In this document: positions 51,250-60,633 of the stretch, one piece after another
How positions within the stretch are numbered: position 1 is the first letter of the stretch
How the letters are laid out: each line of letters begins with the position of its first letter
From: Murimonas intestini
Lineage (GTDB): Bacteria > Bacillota > Clostridia > Lachnospirales > Lachnospiraceae
NCBI GenBank assembly: GCA_003148945.1
Contig: QGGY01000014.1
Location: forward strand, 62,001-126,000
DNA length: 64,000 nt
Direction of reading: 5' to 3'
Translations under genes and position numbers: made by a program
The notes under the pieces: generated by a model
Databases searched by the model: none
Seen by the model: the letters and a program-made list of their open reading frames with translations, nothing else
Told to the model about the DNA's origin: nothing

Positions 51250-54188
51250 AAAACCTGTTGTTCACAGGTAACCCGGCGACGGGCAAGACTTTTCTTGCCA
51301 GAGCTGCTGCGTATTATCTGTGTTATGAAAAATTAAATATTGATAGCCTCCAATCAAAAGACATCTATAAGGATTTGGATAAAATCGAGGATTTCATCGG
51401 CAGTGATAGATGTGAGTTTATACAAGTTTATCCGAGCATGACCTATGAGGACATTGTATACGGGCTTGATATTAAAGCAACCGGAACAATGACGGTGGAT
51501 TATGTAGAGAAACGCATAAAAAAACTTTGTGACAGAGCTCGAGATACAGAAGAACTTCACGCAGTAATATTTGATGATATTTCAAGGGTGGATGCAGGAG
51601 CATTACTCGGAAATCTTATTTATGCAATGGAGTTCCGAAATGAGGCTGTTTCTCTTTCTGATGGCTCCACATTGTGTATTCCGGATAATGTCATTGTTAT
51701 TTTTACAGAGTGTAGAAATTTTCATGCGGGCCATCTTGATTATGCATTGAGAAGAAGAATGGATTATGTTGCAGACTTAAAATCGGATCGGGACGTACTT
51801 GAAAAATACTATGACTCTGTTAATGCGAATGCTGGAAGAATTATCATAGATATATTTGATAGTATAAAAGAATTTTTAACTACAAATGCTGCTCCAGGAG
51901 TTCCTGATGTTGCAGAAAAATATATGCCGGGACACGGTATGTTTATGGTAGAACGTACCGGAACAGCTTATTTCGTACTTGATAAGTTCAAACCCAAAAT
52001 GATGTATCAAATTTTCCCGTTTATCAACAACCTTTCTTCCTTGGGAATTTTACGCGGGAATATTAAAACATATGAGAAAGCACTTGAATCAAAACTGAAC
52101 ACGGGGATATCTGGTTTAAATCGTATATCTGACATTCGGAAGGTTATGGTGAATTCAGGTGAACATGTTGAACCATATTCGTTAGAAGATACCGTTAGGT
52201 ATTATGAAAATGAAATTATATCTAATCATTGTTCGGATTATAAAGGAATTTTAGAGAGCGTCATAGATGCTATTGTGTTGAATGGTGTTTTCCCATGTGA
52301 CATAGCCACAGACTCACTTTTATTCAATATTGAGATTGCATCGATTCCAAGCAAATCAGTTCCGGTTGCATATGCCTCGTATTTGGTTAAATTGAATGAT
52401 GCGCCAAGTTTCTATTATGAAACAGCAGTTAAGGGAAAAGCCAGGAGAAATCCTCATGCATATTATTCAACTCGCCCAGGCAATGTCGGACGGTGGGCAG
52501 AGAGAACGGATGTGGCTGCATATGAGATTTCATACACAGATGGTTCTCCAAGTAACATATATCTTCCGTTAAACGGATTGAGATTGCATACATTTACGAT
52601 CAACAATGTTTGCAAGGATAACAACCCGGCAGAAATCTATGGTGCCGTTTATAGACTGTTGCTGTATTATCTGAATCTCTATGAAATGAATATTTCTTTA
52701 GTTAAAGGGCACAGTGAAGCATATGGTGATTTAGATGCACTAATCCAGTTGGAAATAAAGTATCTCGAAGCATTACACGATGGATTAAAGAATGTTAATG
52801 CGGTAACCCAGACAGAAAGAGAAAAAGCACGAATTGATTATTTCGGAACGAAGATGATGAATCTGTACACATTATGGAATCAGCAAGGAACTCATATCCG
52901 GGTCGATAAGGAAAAATTTGATGCATTGGTTTTGGGAACAACAGCATTTGATGTTGATGCATATGAGGATATTTTTAATATCACGAATGGTACAGAAAAA
53001 ATGATAGAGATAAAAGGAGTTGTAAAAATGACTGATTTAAAAGACTATCAACAAATCATGGAGAATATCGGTGTTAGACAGATGATATTCCAAGGCCCTC
53101 CTGGCACGTCTAAAACTTTTGAGAGCAAGAGATTTGTATTAAAACAATTGAAGCCTGAATCAGAAGTGCTTACAAGCCGTTTTGTAAGCCAGGAAGAGAT
53201 TTCTGCTGCACTGGATACATATAAGCTCAGTGAGAGTGACTATGCAAATCCTTCCGCTTCTGCAAAGTTGTCAACAGGAGGATGGGATTTGGTTCAGTTT
53301 CATCCATCATACGGATATGAAGATTTTATCCGTGGTATTGAAGTTAAAGCGGATGGTGGTCTTCCATCCTATAACAGTGTAAATAGAATTCTGGGTAAAA
53401 TTGCCGAGTTTGCTAAAATTGCAGAAAAAGCTAACCATGACGAACCACCTAAATTTTACCTTGTTATAGATGAGATAAACAGGGCAAATATTGCAACTGT
53501 TTTTGGCGAGTTGATTTATGGATTGGAATACCGTGATAGCAAAGTTTCCACACCTTACGAAGTAGAGGACAAAGTCAGTATTCCTGTATCAAGGACAAAA
53601 GATATTGTTCTCGGAAAGAACCTATTTATTATTGGTACAATGAATACTGCAGATAAATCTATTGATTCGATTGATTATGCTATTCGAAGACGTTTTCTTT
53701 TTGTCGATAGTCCGGCTGACAGAGGTGTTGTTATTAGCTGTTACCAGAATGTATCGGAGAATGATGATGAAAATTCAATTGAATTATTGGTATTCGATGC
53801 AGTACAGGCTATATTCGACAACGAAAGTTATTTCAACGATGAATATCAGAAGAGTGATGTACGTCTTGGTCATACGTATTTCCTTCGTAAGCGTAAAGAA
53901 GGATATGAGGAAGATTTTGTGGAACGTTTTGTTTTCCAAATCATTCCAATTCTAAGAGAATATGTAAAAGACGGGATTTTGGATACCATTGAAGAATTGA
54001 TTGCTATTGAACACACTCCTTCCGAGATTAGAGATGCTACTGACCGTGGTGAGCGAGTACGCTTTATTAGTGATAACATCATGTTGTATGTAAAGGAATT
54101 TGGTAACATAACCCGAGCGGGAAAGCGTATTGACAACGAATATGTTGGAACTTTTATTGAAGAAGTGAGGATAAAGATAGGATATTGA
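51246..54188 (+). CDS. McrB-like ATPase/GTPase with two AAA domains
   Basis: 980 residues, about twice a normal McrB motor. AAA domain 1 (about 1-220) has Walker A GNPATGKT, a Walker B that reads VIFDDISRVDAG and FTECRNFHAG where McrB has the GTP-signature. AAA domain 2 (about 610-900) is canonical: GPPGTSKT, LVIDEINRANIA and MNTADKS. The region between (about 330-600) is mixed and has no known fold to my eye. ATGA overlap with the cytosine methyltransferase. It should load and move the McrC nuclease on DNA; domain 1 may be regulatory. Confidence 0.88.
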   Translation: MKNLLFTGNPATGKTFLARAAAYYLCYEKLNIDSLQSKDIYKDLDKIEDFIGSDRCEFIQVYPSMTYEDIVYGLDIKATGTMTVDYVEKRIKKLCDRARDTEELHAVIFDDISRVDAGALLGNLIYAMEFRNEAVSLSDGSTLCIPDNVIVIFTECRNFHAGHLDYALRRRMDYVADLKSDRDVLEKYYDSVNANAGRIIIDIFDSIKEFLTTNAAPGVPDVAEKYMPGHGMFMVERTGTAYFVLDKFKPKMMYQIFPFINNLSSLGILRGNIKTYEKALESKLNTGISGLNRISDIRKVMVNSGEHVEPYSLEDTVRYYENEIISNHCSDYKGILESVIDAIVLNGVFPCDIATDSLLFNIEIASIPSKSVPVAYASYLVKLNDAPSFYYETAVKGKARRNPHAYYSTRPGNVGRWAERTDVAAYEISYTDGSPSNIYLPLNGLRLHTFTINNVCKDNNPAEIYGAVYRLLLYYLNLYEMNISLVKGHSEAYGDLDALIQLEIKYLEALHDGLKNVNAVTQTEREKARIDYFGTKMMNLYTLWNQQGTHIRVDKEKFDALVLGTTAFDVDAYEDIFNITNGTEKMIEIKGVVKMTDLKDYQQIMENIGVRQMIFQGPPGTSKTFESKRFVLKQLKPESEVLTSRFVSQEEISAALDTYKLSESDYANPSASAKLSTGGWDLVQFHPSYGYEDFIRGIEVKADGGLPSYNSVNRILGKIAEFAKIAEKANHDEPPKFYLVIDEINRANIATVFGELIYGLEYRDSKVSTPYEVEDKVSIPVSRTKDIVLGKNLFIIGTMNTADKSIDSIDYAIRRRFLFVDSPADRGVVISCYQNVSENDDENSIELLVFDAVQAIFDNESYFNDEYQKSDVRLGHTYFLRKRKEGYEEDFVERFVFQIIPILREYVKDGILDTIEELIAIEHTPSEIRDATDRGERVRFISDNIMLYVKEFGNITRAGKRIDNEYVGTFIEEVRIKIGY

Positions 54189-54204
54189 TTAGGAAGGTGA
54201 TGTT

Positions 54205-55560
54205 ATGGCACGAGATGTAATAATACACCAAATAAATGATTGGTCAGTGTTGAATAGTAAAGATGATGTATGGAATAATATTGACTTATCAACTCCAGAA
54301 ATAAATTTTGGAATCCACAAATTTCAAGGTAGGCTTTGGAGTAGTGGTTATGTTGGAGTAGGAAGGCTACATGACAAGAATGGACGTTATTTGCAGTCGG
54401 CAGGAAAAGAGCATATTGTCGTTGTTACTTCGCAATATGGCATGGAGCCTTGGCATATGCTTGAAATGGTAATGTCTGATGATGAGTACGATGACTATAT
54501 TGCCGAAGTGGAGGATGATGGCAGGTCATTATTCCAAGTATTTTATGACCAACCGCTTATTAAACTTTCCCAAGATATAGAGCAGGATGGAGAACTTTTA
54601 TACGCATTAAGTTTTATAACTTCATGTTATGGTTTATGCAAAAAGGGTTTGAAAAAAACAATGTTCCACCAAGAGGAAAACTATTCTTCAAAGGTCAGAG
54701 GAAAGATTGAAATCAAAAAGAATATACGGATTAACACCTGCAAGGGCAGAAATGACAGATTCTATTGCAAATATATTGATTTTACTGAGGATAATATTGA
54801 AAATAGAATTTTGAAGGCTACTTTGCTGAAATGCAAAGAAATTGTAGGGAGACGCTTTCCAACTACATCAGAGGTGGCAAAGCGAGTAGCATATTGTACG
54901 AATTCATTCCGCCGTGTTCAGACCGTCCGTATTAAGACAAGTGATTTTAATGGCGCAGACGCATCGGGATTGTATATGTACTATAAACCGCTGTTGCAGC
55001 AAGCAAGGTGTATCTACGGTCAAAAATACTATGCTTATAAAAATGAAGAAGGAAAATCGGTTGCAAAAAGTGTATTTACAATACCCTATATGATTAATAT
55101 GGAAACTTTGTTTGAATTTTACACTCGTATAGTACTCAAGCGAACCATAGACAAGGATAAATATTCTTTGGACAGTTATTCGAAAAGGCTGTTTATCCAA
55201 AAGGATGTTAGCGATATTTCGGATGTTGAGAGAGGCATTCATTTGATGCCGTACTGTATTCCAGATATCATCATTCGGGACAATGAAACGCAGAATCCCG
55301 TTGCGGTTATAGATGCAAAATACAAGCCTAATAGCAGAAGCGTCAGAGCAGATACACATCAGCTACTTTCATATGTACTGTTAACAGGTGTTCAAAAATG
55401 TGGCTTTGCATTTCCGGGTTCTGAAAGTAGGGCTAAGATAATGCATTCAACAGAGACGGCTGCATTACCGTTGTCTGTTGACTCAATTAATTATTATGAA
55501 TTGATTTTGGGAAATGATTCTGATAATGCGGCAGATGCATTGAAGCAAATATTACTGTGA
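54205..55560 (+). CDS. McrC-like nuclease subunit
   Basis: 451 residues. The C-terminal nuclease of the PD-(D/E)xK fold is visible as PDIIIRDN...VAVIDAKYKP (about 352-374). Upstream parts match McrC: the region KGLKKTMFHQEE...VRGKIEIKKNI and the SFRRVQTVRI stretch. AAGGTGATGTT lies before the ATG. It gives the cutting activity to the McrB-like motor. A 60-residue gene follows at once. Confidence 0.87.
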   Translation: MARDVIIHQINDWSVLNSKDDVWNNIDLSTPEINFGIHKFQGRLWSSGYVGVGRLHDKNGRYLQSAGKEHIVVVTSQYGMEPWHMLEMVMSDDEYDDYIAEVEDDGRSLFQVFYDQPLIKLSQDIEQDGELLYALSFITSCYGLCKKGLKKTMFHQEENYSSKVRGKIEIKKNIRINTCKGRNDRFYCKYIDFTEDNIENRILKATLLKCKEIVGRRFPTTSEVAKRVAYCTNSFRRVQTVRIKTSDFNGADASGLYMYYKPLLQQARCIYGQKYYAYKNEEGKSVAKSVFTIPYMINMETLFEFYTRIVLKRTIDKDKYSLDSYSKRLFIQKDVSDISDVERGIHLMPYCIPDIIIRDNETQNPVAVIDAKYKPNSRSVRADTHQLLSYVLLTGVQKCGFAFPGSESRAKIMHSTETAALPLSVDSINYYELILGNDSDNAADALKQILL

Positions 55561-55571
55561 AAGGACTTGTG

Positions 55572-55754
55572 ATGAAGTACTATACCGTATATCGTGAGGA
55601 TACCGAAGAGATAATTGCATTTGGCAATGCAGTAAAATGTGCGGAAATTCTAGGATTAAAAGATGCACGGCAATTTCACGCTTTTGTTTCCAAAACACGG
55701 TCAGGATTGAGGAAACACTATATAGTAGTTGTTGAAGAAGATAACGAGGAATGA
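55572..55754 (+). CDS. Small hypothetical protein after mcrC
   Basis: 60 residues from ATG 55572 with AAAGGA upstream, 11 bases after the McrC stop. Sequence MKYYTVYREDTEEIIAFGNA then KCAEILGL and a TRSGLRKHYIVVVEED tail resembles small proteins with a C-terminal DNA-binding-like helix found in phages and integrative elements. Function unknown; probably the last gene of the operon. Confidence 0.6.
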   Translation: MKYYTVYREDTEEIIAFGNAVKCAEILGLKDARQFHAFVSKTRSGLRKHYIVVVEEDNEE

Positions 55755-55805
55755 AAAGCAAGACTTGAAATGTTGGAACTATGACACTCATCAAGGAGGG
55801 AGTTT

Positions 55806-56221
55806 ATGGCAGCACATCGTTCGTTTACTGAATATATATAAAAGAGATTTGATAATGATTTCTAGGAGGCTGCCGAAAGCTACCCGGAAACCAACTTCGA
55901 TTCCTTTAGGATTGATTTTAAGCGAATTCACCGTGCCGGAGAAACGGAGATATCAGATGTAAAGGTGGAGTATGTATGGGGTGAGGACAAACCAGGCATG
56001 GAGATACATTTCGATGTAGCTGTGTTAATATGGTTTGAAACCCACGAAGCTGATTACCATTACGATGATTATGATGAGAGCATTGTGTGGATGATGGCTC
56101 ATTGCCGTGGGGACTTGGCAAAAGCAATGATACATTAACTTACCAACAGTTTTATGAAGTTTGCTCATATGCTGAAAAAATGAAGTCCCTTGGACATGAG
56201 AAAATTGTGAGAACAGAATAA
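55806..56221 (+). pseudogene. Decayed accessory gene of an integrative element
   Basis: A strong AAGGAGGGAG precedes ATG 55806, but the frame stops after 11 codons (TAA) and again at a TAG 22 codons in. The same frame then codes on for about 85 residues (...KRIHRAGETEISDVKVEYVW..., ...EADYHYDDYDE...). A shift near 56130 opens DTLTYQQFYEVCSYAEKMKS to the stop at 56221. The sequence reminds me of proteins carried on Lachnospiraceae conjugative elements; the exact family is not certain. Clearly no longer functional. Confidence 0.6.
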
Positions 56222-56327
56222 GCAAAATTTTTACGACGAGTTACTCAATGAGGTAGTAGTCCTTTATGGAATAAAATTGAGCATGAATGGCGGAATTAAA
56301 TTCCGTTGTTCGTGGCTCTTTTTTATT

Positions 56328-56605
56328 GTGCGCCTGGGGGCGCACGTTTCTGACCGGTGAAAGTCCGGAATATGCCCGGTAGTGGGAAGGATATAGCCGA
56401 AGGCAAGGGTGTCCATCGCGAGATGTAATCTGAAGGAAACCGGATGTGGGGAACATACTAACCCACGGGCAAATCTCTGGTCTGATGAACAGAAATCACA
56501 TCAGGCCATGCATGAGGGTAAGACTGCATCACAAGCCGAAGCCCAATAACTACACGGAATCATGTATGGTAAATGTGACAGATAGATGGAGAGAAAGTCC
56601 AATGT
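56328..56605 (+). other. Group II intron 5' fragment (domain I)
   Basis: It opens GTGCGCC, the usual 5' end of bacterial group II introns, and continues with conserved domain I stretches such as GGTGAAAGTCC, GGCAAGGGTGTCC and AATCTGAAGGAA. No reverse-transcriptase frame or domains V/VI follow; the piece ends against an integrase remnant. A truncated relic, right edge approximate. Confidence 0.75.
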
Positions 56606-56608
56606 CTG

Positions 56609-56706
56609 ATGGGGCATTTGACATAGGCGTGACACTGAATACCTACACGCATCTTGGGTTGGAGGATGCGGCTGATGAATTAAAGCGGATGGAAGAACTG
56701 GTGTGA
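56609..56706 (+). pseudogene. Integrase (tyrosine recombinase) C-terminal remnant, left part
   Basis: DIGVTLNTYTHLGLEDA followed by ELKRMEEL is the C-terminal signature of Tn916-type integrases, including the catalytic Tyr (in NTYTHLG). The preceding MGH(S) motif is present as ATGGGGCAT but one base is missing in the Ser codon. All N-terminal domains are lost. Confidence 0.75.
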
Positions 56707-56723
56707 TTATTCCGGGGCTCTTT

Positions 56724-58477
56724 GGTTCTTCCGGAATTGTCCGTTTTTATGTTATCTCATATAACGTAGTTTAGCTTCCAATAATTCCTTACTACATCTG
56801 CCGTACATGGTTCTCTTTATCATTTTTAACCTGCTATTGGTTCCCTATACAAACCCATTGCTAAAATTATAAGATACTGCATTCTCAACAGCATCCATAT
56901 CTCTTTCCAATCCTCTTGCGAAACTGCTGAGTGCATTTATTTTGCTATTTTTATATTTATCTATGAATAGATAAAGAAGAACCACCATCTTTTTCTGAAA
57001 AACATTTCGGAACTCTTTGATACAACTATGGATTTTCCATAAATCTGGAAATTTATCATAGATATAAGATTTGTGCAACTCTGCCAAAGCTGCATTCATC
57101 CACATATGCTTGAATACACCTTCTCTTGTAATAAAATCTTCATGTTTTCCAGTAGTCCCTATTTTATATTTAAGTGACTCTGTTCGTGTTCTTATATATG
57201 ATTGAGGGTCAAAGTTTTTTCTTTCACGCTGCTCTATTTTTACAAGATAATCAAAAGCATTGCTCTTCGAACCAGCATATCCTTTTTCATAAATGGCTTT
57301 TACGGTTTTGCATTTACTCCCTCTAGAATTCAGACATTGCAAAATAAAATCATGAAAGACATCCAACTTGCTTTGATGTATTCCGTACATACTTAATTCT
57401 TTTGGATCACCTGTCCTGTATTTGGCTATCGTATTCCTTCCAACGCCCATACGTCGGGCTATTTCTCGGCAGCTACAACCTTCTTTTAGCAACGCTTGAA
57501 TCTGGCAGATCGTTTTATAACACTTTTCTGAATAATTCAGAGAGTTATCCACATCGTGTGCCATTTTTTTTACTACCTTCGTTGTCTTCTGGTGTATTTT
57601 CTGTATGTGAAATCTTAATAGTAGCTGGTAATTCATGATTCAGTGCATTTTTTATTTTTTCCAGTAAATTTTGATGCAGGTGAAAGCGATCTGCGACCTG
57701 CATAGCATCTGGTAATTCCTCTGCAATGACTTTTGCGTAAGCACTGGCTCTGTCACGGGTAACTATTTTAATATGCTTATTATTTTTTAGCCATTCCCGC
57801 AATGAATTCCCATCTCGTCCATCTAGTAATGTAATAGGGGCATGCGTTTTTTCATCTACAATAATTGTTCCGTATGTGTGACGTTTCTTATAGGCGAAAT
57901 CATCTATCCCTATCACATCACCAACAGGGGGCTCTTCCATACACTGATATCTTTTTAAAAGAAGGCGGATTACAGTATCCCCACTGATTTTTATTCCCAA
58001 GACTTTGCAAATCCGTGAGCATCCTTCACAGCTTGTTTCTAATGCCAAAGTGCAGATAAAATCAGCACATCGTTCGGTCATTCTGCTATAGGTATTTAGA
58101 AACCCATCGAAACTCTCTGCAATCGTAGTAACATCACAATCTTGATTTGTACAATCATACTCATGGGCTCTAATATGCAGTTGAAGCGTTTTTCCTAAAA
58201 CAGGAAGATCCTGAACTGTTCTTATATATGTACCATGGTATTGCTCGGTAAAGTGTCCGCACTTGGGACAGATGCAGCTTTTAGTTTGCGATCTCAAGTA
58301 AATATGTATTACTGTTTCTGTTTGTTCAACTTTTGTTATCTGCAACTTATCTTCTGGAAAGAAGAGTTCTAAATCAAGTTTATTCATGCTCATAGAAAAT
58401 CTCCCAATTTTATTAATGTAATTATAATATAATTTTCTATGATTTTCCAGGCAAAAACGGATAATTACGGAAGAACC
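56724..58477 (-). mobile_element. ISL3-family insertion sequence
   Basis: Terminal inverted repeats 56724-56748 and 58453-58477 match at 23 of 25 bases and begin GGTTCTTCCG. Length 1754 bp. One transposase is split over two frames. No 8-bp target duplication is visible at the ends (left GGCTCTTT, right CGCCGCAC), which hints at later deletion or recombination. Confidence 0.8.
56845..58393 (-). pseudogene. ISL3-family transposase, frameshifted at an A8 run
   Basis: The N-terminal 282-codon frame (58393-57545) has the ISL3 zinc finger (CPKCGHFTEQYHG; CTNQDC) and DDE-region words such as VIGIDDFAYKKRHTYG and DGRDGNSLREWL with DRASAYAKVI. The C-terminal part (to 56845) lies one frame away and contains an HTH (REIARRMGVGRNTIAKY). 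Both overlap at 57545-57636, where the coding strand has AGT followed by eight A and TGGC. Removing one A joins them into about 515 residues, normal for this family. Either a mutation or a slippage site. Confidence 0.78.
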
Positions 58478-58573
58478 CGCCGCACCGTAAGATTCATGGT
58501 GGATGCCAAAAAGGAATTAGAAAAGGTCAAAGGGGAAAATCCGGTATCGCAGAAAATGTTCCGGGCAATTTAA
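58478..58573 (+). pseudogene. Integrase C-terminal remnant, right part
   Basis: Starting directly at the IS edge, one frame reads VDAKKELEKVKGENPVSQKM then FRAI and stop, a tail like that of conjugative-element integrases. It is separated from the left remnant (56609-56706) by the IS. Confidence 0.6.
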
Positions 58574-58659
58574 TAATAGAAAGAACAAAATGGTGTTCTG
58601 CTTCAGCAGGGCATTTTCTGCTTTACCTACTCCCCAAATCAAGCAGGTTATGGTAGAAT

Positions 58660-58692
58660 AATCGCAGTAGTAAGAAACCCTAGTTTCTATTA
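58660..58692. repeat. 33-bp direct repeat, left copy (R1), att-like
   Basis: 31 of 33 bases match 60344-60376. Both copies can fold into a short hairpin (TAGT, bulged A, AGAAAC with GTTTCTAYTA). It lies 87 bases after the integrase remnant and 28 bases before the kinase gene. The 58394-58720 gap otherwise holds only the IS end and the integrase tail. Confidence 0.7.
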
Positions 58693-58720
58693 CATTATAT
58701 TTAGATATGGACCTGATAAG

Positions 58721-60289
58721 ATGGAATATAAAATTGACGATTTAAAGAATATTGCAAGATTATTTGCTGGTTTAGGAAGTGTCGACCTTCCAGAAAGTAT
58801 AAAGATTGATGAAACAGCTCTGTATGAATGTTGTTATGATATGGGGTGGGAAACATCAATTTTAGATAATAACAATTATAGTATAGAAATTTTAAGTAGT
58901 TTTTTTTGTCAATTGGCTGATGAAGAAAAATTGGTTGAGTTTATTGATTACTATTTTAACAAATATATCGAAAATAGGGTAACTGATTTAACTGTAGCGG
59001 GATACAGTATATTTCAGCTAAAAGATAGAATTCTCACTTCATTGAATGCATTATGGAGCATTTCAAACCAAGAGTTTGGAATAGACAACAGTAAATTTTC
59101 TTTGAAATTTGTTGATTTTAAGGAATATGACAAAATGGGAGAAGGTGGATTTTGTACTGTATATCGTTGTCCTACAGATGAATCGCGCGTATACAAAGTA
59201 CTTAATATTTCTGAAAAAGCCGATGCAGGCTCGGTACATAGGTTTAAGAGAGAATATGAGATTATGAGCGAACAGAATGATAGTGGTTACACACTTAATG
59301 TGTTTGATTATGATTCTCAGGCTCTTAGATACTCAATGGAAAAGGCGAGTATATCATTGGAAACTTATATTGAAAAGAAAACACTATCTGATGAGGAAAA
59401 AGATGAAATTGTGATTAGATGTGCTGAAAGTATGAGATATTTACATAATAAAGGAGTAATACATCGGGATTTCCATCCGGGTAATATATTGTTGGGATGT
59501 TCTGGAGAATGGATGATTACGGATTTTGGGCTGGCGAAAGATATTTCTAGCAAATATTCTCATCAAACAACTACCACTCATGCTGTTGGACGCGCATGGT
59601 TTACAGATCCAACTCAGCTATTTGCGTTGAAAGATGGTAATTTTAGAACAGATATGTTTTCACTAGCAAAAACGATAGACTATATAATGGATGGGAACAT
59701 GTCAGGAGCACCACATAAGTATTCATCTATTGTATATAAAGCTACTGCATCTAATCCAGATAGTAGATATGAGAATATTAATGAAATGTGTGAAGATTTA
59801 GCGGCTATCTGCGATAGGTCAGATTATGAATCGCCTGAAGAAATAGCAGAAAAGTTACTTGTAGAATATACAAAGGGTGGACAATTAGATGTGATTCGAT
59901 TAATTGACTTTTTTAACAGAGATATCGATGGCAAATTAATGTGGCATTTGATAATCAAATTCGGGCAAGATATTTCTGTTCCGTTTATTAATGTAATTGA
60001 AGTGTCATTTGAAGTTGCACTAAGAGAAATACGAAGGGCTTCAAGTGAAATGCAAGAAAGTTCCCATAGTTGGGATGATTATGATATTATAGCATACTGG
60101 GCAATTGAGATAATAAAAAGTCGAAACAATAGAAATGATGAGATTAGTATTGAAGCAGCAAAGATTATCGAATATGTGGCATCAAATGTTGGAAGATTTA
60201 AAATAAAAAGTGTTTCCAATATATTGAAGAGGAATGCAAAGATCGATGGCCATATACGCGCACAACTGTCCTATCATGAAGGATATTAA
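58721..60289 (+). CDS. Serine/threonine protein kinase, stand-alone
   Basis: 522 residues, cytoplasmic. After about 125 residues of unknown N-terminal region comes a full kinase domain: Gly-loop MGEGGFCTVYRC (about 143), Lys in RVYKVLN, catalytic loop VIHRDFHPGNILLG, DFG in ITDFGLAKDI, and APE-like region degenerated. The last 150 residues are helical and unrecognised. No PASTA or membrane part. Single gene flanked by 33-bp direct repeats in a defence-rich island, so a phage-defence role is plausible but unproven. AT-rich codon use. Confidence 0.82.
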   Translation: MEYKIDDLKNIARLFAGLGSVDLPESIKIDETALYECCYDMGWETSILDNNNYSIEILSSFFCQLADEEKLVEFIDYYFNKYIENRVTDLTVAGYSIFQLKDRILTSLNALWSISNQEFGIDNSKFSLKFVDFKEYDKMGEGGFCTVYRCPTDESRVYKVLNISEKADAGSVHRFKREYEIMSEQNDSGYTLNVFDYDSQALRYSMEKASISLETYIEKKTLSDEEKDEIVIRCAESMRYLHNKGVIHRDFHPGNILLGCSGEWMITDFGLAKDISSKYSHQTTTTHAVGRAWFTDPTQLFALKDGNFRTDMFSLAKTIDYIMDGNMSGAPHKYSSIVYKATASNPDSRYENINEMCEDLAAICDRSDYESPEEIAEKLLVEYTKGGQLDVIRLIDFFNRDIDGKLMWHLIIKFGQDISVPFINVIEVSFEVALREIRRASSEMQESSHSWDDYDIIAYWAIEIIKSRNNRNDEISIEAAKIIEYVASNVGRFKIKSVSNILKRNAKIDGHIRAQLSYHEGY

Positions 60290-60343
60290 GTTTGGCGTTA
60301 GAGTAATAAACATTTTAGATGTATATTAAAAAAAGTATTAAGA

Positions 60344-60376
60344 AATCGCAGTAGTAAGAAACCCCAGTTTCTACTA
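60344..60376. repeat. 33-bp direct repeat, right copy (R2)
   Basis: Partner of 58660-58692 at an offset of exactly 1684 bases; two mismatches, both C/T changes that keep pairing in the hairpin. Located 55 bases after the kinase stop codon. The next 250 bases (60377-60633) carry no intact gene; one frame near 60450-60570 reads DKLQQIGEIELMEDYGFTTI and may be a gene fragment. Confidence 0.7.
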
Positions 60377-60633
60377 AGCTTCCTCAACTTGCCTCGTTTT
60401 GCCGCATTTTGCTTATGCTATGAAAAAATTAACAATTTTTAAACGAAATATAGAGTCGATAAACTACAGCAAATCGGCGAAATAGAACTGATGGAGGACT
60501 ACGGTTTTACTACGATTGAGGGGCTAAAGAAAATATATGTGAAAACTAAGGTTTGTTGGATGATTAGTCTGGGATGAAAATTCGAATATTGTATCTTAGT
60601 GTAAACTATACAAATAGAGAAAGAAGGGATTAT

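Noticed and set aside
55729-55962. Open frame of 77 codons
   Set aside because: It overlaps the end of a real small gene and the decayed accessory gene in the wrong frame; no start site or domain.
56446-56706. Open frame of 86 codons
   Set aside because: Its first half is group II intron RNA sequence read as protein; only the last 30 residues are a real integrase remnant.
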